This document shows, piece after piece, positions 37,301 to 46,517 of a stretch of DNA of 64,000 nucleotides. The notes under the pieces are model-generated. The model was not told where the DNA came from. It did not search any database and saw only the letters and a list, made by a program, of their open reading frames with translations. Source of the stretch: Fagopyrum homotropicum (lineage: Eukaryota > Streptophyta > Magnoliopsida > Caryophyllales > Polygonaceae); assembly GCA_033239125.1 (NCBI GenBank), contig BSWB01000001.1, forward strand, positions 57,517,416-57,581,415, given 5' to 3'. Numbering within the stretch: position 1 is the stretch's first letter; each line of letters begins with the position of its first letter. A program made the translations under genes and the position numbers.

Positions 37301-38730
37301 AAGAAGGGGTCCGAAAATTCTGTGGCGGACCACCTTAGTAGACTCCCACCGTTGGAGAGTGAGAGAGATGACATCCCGATTGATGACTCATTCCGGGATG
37401 AGCAATTGCAAATGGTGGAGGAGTGCTTGTTTCAAGTGTCAAGGGGTAATAAGCCATGGTATGCCGACAGTGTGAACTACCTTGTGTGTGAGGAGGTGCC
37501 ACCCGGCTTATCCTATGCCCAAAGGAAGAAGTTCCTCAAAGATGTGAGGCATTACTATTCGAGTGAACCGCTTTTGTTCAAGAGAGGACCGGATGTAGTC
37601 TTTAGGAGATGCATACCGGAGGATGAGGTGGAGAGTGTGATCCGCCATTGTCATTCCTTGCCATGTGGAGGGCATGCTAGCTCACACAAGACATGTGCAA
37701 AGGTGTTGCAATCCGGGTTTTATTGGCCAAGTTTGTTCAAGGACGTGCAAAATTTTGTGGTAGCTTGTGATGCTTGCCAAAGGACGGGCAACATCTCAAG
37801 GAGGAATGAGATGCCCTTGAATAACATACAAGAAGTGGAGATATTTGATGTGTGGGGTGTGGACTTCATGGGACCATTCCCCTCTTCTTGTGGCAATCTC
37901 TACATCCTATTGGCGGTAGACTATGTTTCGAGATGGGTGGAGGCAATCGCCTCTCCCACAAATGATGCCAAGGTTGTGGTACGGTTCTTCAACCGAGTGA
38001 TCTTCCCTAGGTTTGGAACACCAAGGGTGATCATAATTGATGGAGGGAAGCACTTCACCAATAGGAACTTCGGGACACTTTGGCTCAGTATGGGATGACT
38101 CATAAGGTGGCAACACCTTACCATCCCCAAACTAGTGGCCAAGTGGAGATCTCCAACCGGAAGATAAAAAGGATCCTTGAGAAGACGGTTTCTAGGACGA
38201 GAAAGGATTGGGCTATGAAGCTCGATGATGCCTTGTGGGCATACAGAACCGCTTTCAAGACACCAATTGGCACCACTCCCTACAAGCTAGTCTATGGCAA
38301 GTCTTGCCACCTTCCGGTGGAGATGGAGCATAGAGCATATTGGGCCATTACAAGGCTAAATTTTGACCTCAAAGAGGCAGGTGATAAGAGATTGCTAGAT
38401 ATGAACGCTCTTGAGGAGATCCGGTTGGATGCCTATGAAAACGCCCGGATTTACAAGGAAAGGACCAAACGTTGGCATTACAAGCGTCTCATCCCAAAGG
38501 AGTTGAGTGAAGGCGACCTTGTCCTTCTCTTCAACTCGAGGCTGCGGCTCTTCCCCGGAAAGCTAAAGTCAAGATGGACGGGTCCTTATGTGGTGAAGAA
38601 GATCTTTCCCCATGGAGCGGTTGAGATAGGAGGGGAGGATTGTGGAGATTTTAAGGTGAATGGGAACCGTTTGAAGAAGTATATCCCGGGAGCTCCGGTG
38701 GATATGATCGCCTCACTTCACCTTGAGTAG
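34352..38730 (+). pseudogene. gag-pol: E3 gag end and pol (protease, RT, RNase H, integrase), disabled
   Basis: Resumes E3 gag (MMFEKLLRRLSGLES), then PGKLPRRTEDNPRG, protease (DLGASVSIIPLALC near 35010), a motif-bearing linker (35565-35700), RT (MCIDYRKLN, YLDGYSGFFQI), RNase H (MCDASDVAVGAV, YTDHAAIRYLL) and integrase with HHCC and DDE residues. Lesions: a one-base frameshift near 34410, TGA 35462-35464, TGA 35900-35902, and a frameshift near 38078 in integrase. In RT the usual F-M-D-D reads F-M-Y-D (codon 36560-36562), replacing a metal-binding aspartate. From 35903 to 38098 the frame is open for 731 codons. The integrase C-terminus ends at 38730. Confidence 0.92.
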
Positions 38731-40384
38731 AACGCCCCCGATTTTGGTCAAGCTAATGACCTTAAAGAAGCGCTTGTTGGGAGGCAACCCATTGGTAGAC
38801 ATCTTTTCCTTTTCGTTTTTGTTTTTTGTTTTTCATTTTTCTGTTTTTGTGTTTTTGTGTGTGTTTGGAGTTGGTGTGCTAGAATCCAAATAGCATGGAA
38901 GCCTTGCATGGCATGTGAATGATGACGATGAGCCCTCATCAATTGTGGGTGGAGCGGACGCGGAACTTGGACGGCTAGCGGTGCCTAGCGCGGGTCCCAA
39001 CACCATAACGAACACCTTGAGCTCTCTACCATTGTTGATAGGATCATCCGCCATCACTCCATTTGAGAGATCCCAAATAACAAAGCAAACCACTTTTACA
39101 TTGTGAGGACCCTCTTTCACTCTTCTTTACTTAAAGTGCACATTGGGGACAATGTGTTTCTAAGTATGGGGTGGGGTTTTCATGATCACTTGCATGATTA
39201 GCATCTAGGATAGTTTCTTTTAGTCACATGTTTCATTATGTCTTGCATTGTACATACATATTTCGAAAAATCCAAAAAATCAGAAAATTTACAAAAATTT
39301 TAGTGCTTCTAAGCTTGGGAATGACCCTTATGATGAAATTGTCTTGTGAATTGGCTATGGATGACCTTGTGTGTTGAATAGATGAATGCATATGTGGTCT
39401 TAAAGTACTTATCTTGAATCCCATGAATGATTTGTGATTATGATGCTTGCCTTGATTGGATTGAGGATTGAAAGTCGAAATTACATGCTAGATCTTGCAC
39501 ATCATTTAGGAATAACTAAGGCAATTCATTTTTCTCTACTTCTCATCTTGATCATGTTGTTTGAGCACCTCAATTGATATAAAATTTGACCTCTTTTGAC
39601 CCATCCGGGAATAGGAGCATGCTAGTGTGTTGATTTGTGTGAAAAGCAAGTGTGGGGTGGAGTTGTTGATGAATAGATGTTGTGAATGAAGTGCTGAATT
39701 TGTTATGAAAAGTGTAGAAAAAATATAGGTTTGGGGATGTTTGTTTAAATGACGAGTAGCTCGGCACCATTTACATAATCGGGTGTTTGTGCCTTGCCAA
39801 AGTCAAATAAACTGATAGTCCTAACGAGTTTTGGTATGTGTGGCCGGTGTGGAGCACCTTGAAAAATAAAAAAAGCCTGAGGCCCGCTAATCACCAAGGT
39901 TTCGGCTTTTGTACACCAATGCCATTGTCTCAAAAATAAATGAAAAAAAAAGAAAAGAAAAGAAAGAAAAGAAAGAGAAAATATACACTTGTGGGAAATT
40001 AATCAAAAACACAATTGTGGAGTTAGTTCCATTCCCGGATTAGCATCACATGACCTAGAAAAAATCCCCACCCAATCACAACGTTTCTTAGCCTCTTCTT
40101 TCCTAAGTCCTTGTGACCTATTTGCATGTGTGTAAGGCTTAGTGGTCTAGATCGGATATACTCATGATCATCTTGGTTTCTTCATCTTTACCTTTCATGC
40201 ATGCTTTCTAGTTAAGTATAATTGTCTTTCCGTGCCTTCATTCATTTGATGCATGATTGCTTGTCCATTTGCCATGAAACATGACTATGAAAGTGATCCA
40301 ATATTAGAAGTACAATTCCAAAAAGATTTTGTTGTTTTTCTGCATGCATAAATCATGTCATCTCTTAGTCTATAGTTGGGACTA
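38731..40384 (+). other. E3 3' non-coding region, no third ORF
   Basis: No gene. The post-pol hairpin module is at 38746-38791 (GGTC-loop-GACC, AAGCGCTT, TGGG-AGGCAA-CCCA). Only 350 bases later comes the hairpin CACATT-GGGGAC-AATGTG (39139-39156) with purine tract AAGTATGGGGTGGGG. So the interval where other elements keep ORF3 is absent. The conserved 3' segment is at about 39725-39930, followed by an A/G simple repeat (39945-39980). Confidence 0.78.
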
Positions 40385-40421
40385 GCTCGGAGACGAGCAA
40401 ACCTTAAGTATGGGGTATTTT
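40385..40421 (+). other. E3 polypurine tract with GNRA hairpin
   Basis: GCTCG-GAGA-CGAGC (40385-40398), perfect stem with a GAGA tetraloop, then AAGTATGGGGTATTTT up to the 3' LTR. Relative to E4 and E8, the third stem pair is changed on both sides. Confidence 0.85.
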
Positions 40422-42249
40422 TGATAACACGATTTATCATGCTAGTTTAGGTATTCATTTAGATAGTTTTTCCGCTCATTCATGCATGGTTTGCACTAGT
40501 TCGTGACGATTTGCACTTAATTCATGTATGTTGTCGAGATAGACGTCTACACGGACTTTTGCATGTTTTGTAGGTATTTTGGGAGCTTTTGGAGCGTAAT
40601 CGATACATTCGAGGATCGTCCCTCGTGATGACACACTTCCGGACCCATTGGGAAGAAAGTTAGGAGCAAAGGAGAACACATGAGACCTTGTTGGTGCATG
40701 CCTTGCACCAAATCGTGGCTTGATGATCCATAGAAGTGTGAATCACCAAAACCACGACCACTAGGACTTCCACGGGGGTGGAAATAGGCCGTGGTTCTCT
40801 CTGCACAGCTGTGACAGCTGTCCCACGATCTCCATAACCGACCCTTGCCCTTGATGGTGTATAAGAAGTAGTCCTGCAGGCTGTTGAGGGCAGACCCCAT
40901 CATTCCATTCTCTCCCACACTCTCAACAACACATATTCTCTCATTGGAAGATTGGATTAGAGCTACTCTTGGAGGAGAAGAAAGGCTTCCATTGGAGAAG
41001 AAGAGAAGAGCACACCATTCTTAGTTTTTCATAGCTTTTAGAGTGAAGATTGTTGGAAACATTTTCTAGGGTTGTAAGAACGAATCGAACCTTCTTTTGA
41101 AGGGTTGTAAGTCTCTCTTTGACATCTATTCAGCTCATTTTTCTTGTTCTATTTGCTTCATCTATCTTTCATTTCATTAATTTGACATGGACTCCATGAT
41201 TTTATGTTTGATGACCTTGATTGTGATGATGCATGTTGTTGTCTAAGTAGATGTGATTCTAGGGTAAGGAAATGATGGTTATGGCTTGTACTATGATAGG
41301 ATAGACTTAAACGTACCTTTGGATGCTTTGTTTGCTCGAACCTAGCCTCTGCTCAAAATCATGGTCTGTTCTAAGGGGTTCCACGGCCGTGGACTTGATG
41401 AACTGCCCGTGATTTCGTCTTACTTGCTTGAATTGATAAATCTAAGTGTTAGGTTGTTAGATTGTTGAAATCCTAGTGTTTATTGAGCTATATCTATCCT
41501 AGGGTGACCTAGTGTTAGCAACTAAGTGTGAGAAGAGACCTACCCGGTGATTCTTGCTCTTAGATACCGAAGATAATGAACTCTAGGTAGTAGTGAGCCT
41601 CATAAGCAGCTATTGGACTGAGTGTGCTAGGATTGATGTTTAGGACTTGCCTTCCCGAGACTTACCCGGTAAGGAGAGGTTAGATCCCTAGATGACTATC
41701 CGGTTTGTGTAGAATTCCTATCCTTAGGCTCTTTGAGACTTACCCGGTGATGAGACCTTAGGAACGGACTAGTGGACCATGAGACCTACCCGGTGATTGA
41801 TCCCAATCTAGAAACACTCACTCCCAACATACTATAGTTGATCCAAGGAATGATTAGATATCTTGAGTCCTATGCAATAACCGGAATTTCTAACCCCTAG
41901 AATCCACTTTTCTCTTTGATTACCTATCTCGTGTTTGTGTTCGTTTATTTGCCTTGCTAGCTTAGTTGTTTGTTAATCTTGCATGATTTGTGATCTATGA
42001 TTGATCACCACAAAACCAATCCAAAAACATTGAGATTTTCATTTCTTTATTTCTTTTGTCTTTTCTTATCCTAGATCAACACTATCCTTAGTCACTATTG
42101 ATTCAATTTCACCTTAGTCTTTGTGTTCGACCTCAGAATACTATCCTTACTACAAAACGACCCATACATTGTGGGTTCGCTAGGAGTTAGCAAAAATATA
42201 TCGAGTTATAATTTTAAGACTTTTTTGTGTCACAAATCTTAGCGTAATA
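40422..42249 (+). repeat. E3 3' LTR
   Basis: 1828 bases. Has two segments missing from the 5' LTR (about 41028-41140 and 41675-41757). Exact CCACGGCCGTGG at 41381. Four GAGACYTACCCGGTRA copies start at 41535, 41657, 41735 and 41781. The terminal ACA has become ATA before the TACAA duplication (42250-42254). Confidence 0.92.
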
Positions 42250-42254
42250 TACAA
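42250..42254. repeat. E3 target-site duplication, right copy
   Basis: TACAA, matching 18992-18996. Confidence 0.92.
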
Positions 42255-43086
42255 CAAGAGGAAATACACGTTGGATTACACCCAAATACAGGAGGCATTA
42301 GAGGTGACCATAGCACCTTCTGATGACTGGATGGAACCCATTCCGACGCCTGATTTGTTGGAATTTTGGCAAGCCGCCACTAGGAGTGAGTTTCATGCAG
42401 GTGGTGAGTACTCCAACAAATTTACTCACCCTTGTTTAAGGCTCATCTCAAAGGTCTTCATGAGTGTCTTCTGTGGACACAAGGAAGAGAATAAGGTCGC
42501 TCTAAAGGACCTTCCACTACTATACGCTTGTCTTCCCAACGAGTTTGTGCCAGATTGGGCATATCTTTTCCTTACCGCTCTAAAGCAGATTAGGAAGAAC
42601 GAGCCTCACAATATCGTTGGAGGAGGAATCATATCCCTATTAGTTGCACGAGTGATGGATCTTCCTCCATTGGAAGAAGGTTTGGAGGCACCCTTATACA
42701 CCGAAGGATTATTGAGGAGGTGCAGGCTCCTCAGGAGAGACGGGGAGCATCGGTTCTGGATCTCCCATGTAGATGGGAGTCACATCACATATCTTCCCCG
42801 TCGACTCCCATTGGGAGAAGAGCTCTCCGACCTATATGTACCGACTGACCCTGTCCCTCCGAGACGGCCTCAGGTTGATATTGTTGGGAGGTACGCAGCC
42901 GGCTCTAGCAGGGCCCACACCCCTGATGAGGAGATGCCGACGGCAGGACACGACAGTCAGACCATGGAGAGTCTACAGGCTCAGATGACAGCTTTGACTA
43001 CACAGCACCAGGCATGGCAGACAGAGTATCAACGGTCCATGCTTGAGCAGCAGCAGGCGTGGCAGTCCAGCTTCCCTCCTCCATGA
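42255..43086 (+). pseudogene. E7 third ORF, part after E3 insertion
   Basis: Continues the frame from 18996 and stays open to TGA 43084-43086. It contains a core (LLEFWQAAT, GHKEENKVALKDLPLLYACLP, GGGIISLLVARVMDLPP) related in layout to the third ORFs of E2 and E8. A Gln-rich coiled-coil-like end follows (MESLQAQMTALTTQHQAW). The two parts together give roughly 370 codons with a single stop in the first part. No membrane segment is seen. The sequence similarity to the other third ORFs is low, so the assignment rests mainly on position and domain layout. Confidence 0.75.
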
Positions 43087-43911
43087 CCACTCATTTTGAC
43101 CGCCGTCTGGATGCTTGACGGGCGGGTCATCAGCAGCAGTTGGAGACTCAACAGCTAGCTTGACAGGCTAGCTATGAGACTTCATTTCGAGAGAGGATGG
43201 AGGCTCAGGAGGACCGGATTGACACCCTTCACCGCCGCTAGGAGCATTTCTTCCGCCACTTCCCCTACCCACCGGAGGAGGGTCCTGGTGGTCCATCCGG
43301 ACCACCCCAGTGAGGGGTACATTACTTTCCCTTCTCCCACATTTATCTTTAACTCATTTCCACTTTGAAGGCAAAGTGTACTTCAAGTATGGGGGAGGGA
43401 TATATCATTGCTTGTACAGTTTATTGAGTAGTTTTTGGCATTTGTTTTTGCATTATTGAATTCAGTTTCATTAAAAAAAAAGGAAAAAGCCAAAGAAGTG
43501 AAAGAAGGCATGAAAATCCTTGGATAAACCGAAAACCCGAAAGGGCGGTTTAGGTAAAAAGAAGGTAGTCCGACCAACCTTAGGTTGGTGCAAAGTTGGA
43601 CTTGAGGAATGTGAGTTTAAGTGAGAAAAGAAGAAGAGTGGCAAGGTGAAAACCCAAAAGGGCGCCTTGGCAAGTTGAGCGACACCGAGTGTAGGTTTCC
43701 CTTCCGGCGTTTTGGCGACATAAGAAGGGGAGTCATAAGGAGGTTCTCCGGGTAGGCCACTCTTGGAGCGATAAGGATGGTAGTATCTCTTTTTCTCACA
43801 TTTCCTCTCTTTTCCTTCTTTCTTTTTTTCTTGGTTTTTCTCTTGTTTTCCATTATTTTTCTTTCTTCCCCTTGCTTCGTGAGGCATTTGAGTCTATTTG
43901 ATGTCATTTGT
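43087..43911 (+). other. E7 3' non-coding region
   Basis: No gene. Hairpin CACTTT-GAAGGC-AAAGTG (43361-43378) followed by AAGTATGGGGGAGGGA (43385-43400). Then comes an AG-rich and T-rich tract (43770-43870). Open frames on both strands here are of low complexity and unsupported. E7 lacks the 200-base 3' segment seen in E2, E3, E4 and E8. Confidence 0.7.
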
Positions 43912-43952
43912 TTTTACTCGGGACTAGTAAAAGGTCTAAGTATGGGGGAGTT
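43912..43952 (+). other. E7 polypurine tract with hairpin
   Basis: TTTTACT-CGGGACT-AGTAAAA (43912-43932), a perfect seven-pair stem wholly different in sequence from those of E3, E4 and E8. AAGTATGGGGGAGTT follows, then the 3' LTR. Confidence 0.82.
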
Positions 43953-45373
43953 TGATAGGTGATGGAATCACTATCAATTAGGGTAGTTTTTAGAGTCTTT
44001 TTATTGCATTAGTGTCGGTTTATGCTACTAACTCCTTGGTCCAGAAGAAGAACATCAAAAGAAGCTAAAGAAGGAGTTGTAAGCACTTAGGAGTGAAGAT
44101 CGATCACGAAGCAAAGCTTTTGCTGCCTTACCGCCCCTGCGGGTCCTTGCAGCCGCCCCTGCGGTGACTTGCCTTGACGAGACGAAGACCAGCTCCCATG
44201 CGCCTCCCACTGCGCCCTGCCTGCGCCTTGGCTTGGGAGCTGGAAGGTGAAGAGTTTGTGTCACCGCCCCTGCGTTGGCCTTAAGGCGCCCCTGCGCCTT
44301 GAAATCAGAAACGTCACGAAGGCGAAAGGTCAGTTATTGAAGTGCATTAAAGATCCGCCCCATTGGAGTTGTGTAGCCGCCTCAGCGGTTCTGAAGAAGA
44401 TCAACCGATTCTGCCTAAACCGCCCCTGCGGTTCCTGAAGGCCGCCCTTGCGGTTTAACGCTAGAAGCTTTACTCCGGCTGTTTACACCACCTTTATGGC
44501 ATTTAAGGTGACTGTTTTAGGCCGGATATTTACTCCTAATTAAGTGTCTTTTGTAATATAAACAGTTCATGGCTGATTGCTAGAATCATCCATGCTTTTC
44601 CCCACAAAATCCATTTTAGACTTGAGTTTTCCATTGTAATGAGTTGCTAACTCCCTTGCTACATTGGGTTGGTTTGAAGCTGCTTTGTTACTTTGGTTGT
44701 AAGTTCTTTTTAATATAAGTTTTTATTCAGTAATGCTTTGTGTTTCCTTGATCTCCATTGTCTAATTGCATGTTAACTATTACTTGAGATTGATCACCTT
44801 AGGTTCTAAAGTGCATGTAAACAACTAGGATTAACAGGTTCCGGGTCTTTAATCTAGTAGCAACTTTAAGTAATAACGGGTTGTAATTACTTAAAGAAAA
44901 GGAACACAAATATAAAGATAAGTTTAACGATTTTAATCTTCTCTTTATATCCCTTAGTCTTTGTTTGAATGGTAACTTGTTATTTGTTCTTGTAGGTTTA
45001 CGGAACTTTAATTGGTTAAGTTGTGTTGATGCCGGTTGGCTCAACACATATGTATGATCGAGACGGGAGAATTACTTAAAAACTTGTAAAAGGAATGCAC
45101 CAAAGTAGCAATTGCATGCTTAGAATCAACCTAGTGTAGATTCATCCATTATTGTCTTAATTGTCGCATTAATCGTTTTCATAAGTTTTTGTGCATCAAT
45201 TCAACCAAAATCCCCCCCCCCTTTGTGTCACTTGTCATTATAATCAACAATTGCATCTAAAACATCTTAACTCTCTTGGGTTAGACCCTTACTTAATCAC
45301 TATACTTGTTCTTAGTGCTAAGTCGGGATTTACTTTTATTGGGTATAGACGACCATAAAAATACTTCCGGTCA
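43953..45373 (+). repeat. E7 3' LTR
   Basis: 1421 bases, same ends as the 5' LTR. GC-rich motif cluster at about 44130-44460, degenerate TATA at 44558. Followed by GAGCC (45374-45378), the right target-site copy. Confidence 0.93.
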
Positions 45374-46063
45374 GAGCCGCAGGGGCAGACCTTGTGAGGC
45401 GCATGTCTGGCCCAGGTAAACCGCAGGGGTGGCCACTAGGTCACGCAGGGGCGGTCCAGGCTAAAACCAGGTCCTCAGCTCACACTCTCAACAACTCAAC
45501 AACTAGGCTCTTGCATCTCAACCTCCTAAAAACAAATTTCGTCCAGAAACTTGCAAAATCACAAATCCTCTCGGACCCATAAGCCGAGGTATAACTCTCT
45601 CTGTTTATCGGAGGTATCACCTCTCCGTTCAGAAGATCATAACCTATATCAATCTATAACCTCAAACACCAACATGGAGGAATCATCAACTCCAGAAAAT
45701 AGGGTCATAACACTACCCAAAGGCGTAGAGGAAGCACATCTCTCGCCATACCAGATCACAAGGCGTAGAGGAATCACATCTCCAGCCATATCATAATCAT
45801 ATACAACGCATGGAGGAATAACATCTCCAAGGGAACTATGTCCATCAAGGTAGCATGAAGGTAAGAACCATCTCTAGCTGAATCCTTATCCCACTCAGAT
45901 AGCGTGGAGGAAAGAACCATCTCCAGCTATAAACATACATCACGCTAGCACATCAAGATCTAATAAGATCATTAATCACATCATAGCTAGCATAGAGTAA
46001 ACACATCAAGGAATAGAAGCACATAAGCACATAATCATATACTCACCAAGATAGCGCTAAGAT
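45374..46063 (-). other. E6 3' LTR proximal part and 3' non-coding region, with degenerate tandem repeats
   Basis: Starts with the right GAGCC copy and four GCAGGGGC-type motif copies (45379-45460). At 45673-45925 six degenerate units of the form GCGTGGAGGAATCACATCTC, spaced about 35-50 bases, form a tandem array. I could not fix the LTR start or a polypurine tract here. No gene. Confidence 0.6.
45673..45925. repeat. Degenerate tandem repeat in E6 3' region
   Basis: Six units sharing a GGAGGAA...ACATCTCCAGC core begin near 45673, 45724, 45762, 45808, 45857 and 45902. Units vary in length and contain substitutions. Function unknown. Confidence 0.6.
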
Positions 46064-46517
46064 CTACTCATTGACCCTAAGTGCACCTATCTTAGCATAA
46101 AACTCTGGATATTTCCTCTGGATACTATCCTCAGTCTCCCATGTAGCTTGCTCAAGTCCACGTCTTGACCACTGTATCCTCAGCATAGGAATGTCCTTCG
46201 AACGCAGGCGTCTCGCACCTTATTCTAAGATTGCAATAGGGTGCTCAACAAAGGTGTGGTCCGGCTCAACCACCAAATCATCAAAACTCACAATGTGCCT
46301 CGGATCTGGTATATACTCCCTCAGCTGAGACACATGGAACACAGGGTGAACACCCTCTAACCTCAGAGGCAATGCTAATCTGTAGGTTGCCCTCCCAACT
46401 CTATCCAGTATCTCAAAAGGACCAACATATTGGGGACTCAGCTTCCCCTTTATGCCAAAATGTCTGACGCCACGCGTCGGAGATATTGTCAGCCAGACAT
46501 GAGCTCCCACTCTAAAT
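46064..46517 (-). pseudogene. pol: E6 pol, C-terminal end of integrase plus chromodomain-like tail
   Basis: From the E8 insertion the frame reads FRVGAHVWLTISPTRGVRHFG, GPFEILDRVGRATYRLALP, FHVSQLREYIPDP. This is the conserved C-terminal block of Del/Tekay-like integrases. A TAA at 46220-46222 interrupts it. The frame beyond encodes LRIQWSRRGLEQATWETEDS and ends at 46064, resembling the chromodomain-like tail of chromoviruses. The upstream part of the same frame lies at 58049 and above, beyond E8. Confidence 0.88.
46514..46517. repeat. E8 target-site duplication, left copy (AAAT)
   Basis: The right copy is AAACT (58044-58048). The left copy appears to have lost the C, which fits the integrase coding frame across the site. 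Confidence 0.7.

Larger units (their letters stand above)
18997..42249 (+). mobile_element. E3: Athila-like element without third ORF
   Basis: LTRs 18997-20635 and 40422-42249, perfect tRNA-Asp primer site, gag-pol split by E4, then only non-coding DNA up to the polypurine tract. Its own length is about 11.1 kb. It is inserted in E7's third ORF, flanked by TACAA. It carries fewer copies of the CCACGGCCGTGG motif, mostly variants (CCACGGGCGTGG, CCACGGTCGTGG, CCACGCCCGTGG), and one exact copy in the 3' LTR (41381-41392). Confidence 0.94.
15119..45373 (+). mobile_element. E7: pol-less gag-plus-ORF3 LTR retrotransposon (Athila-related)
   Basis: LTRs (15119-16543 and 43953-45373) flanked by GAGCC on both sides, a tRNA-Asp-like primer site, gag, then directly the post-pol hairpin module and a third ORF. 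No protease, RT, RNase H or integrase is present in its own sequence. Removing E3 (18997-42249 plus one TACAA) leaves about 7.0 kb. It would have depended on enzymes of a related element. It inserted in a motif-rich stretch of the E6 LTR. Confidence 0.92.

Noticed and set aside
43471..43907. Minus-strand Lys-rich open frames in the E7 3' region
   Set aside because: Low-complexity AG/T-rich sequence, no homologous frame in the other elements.
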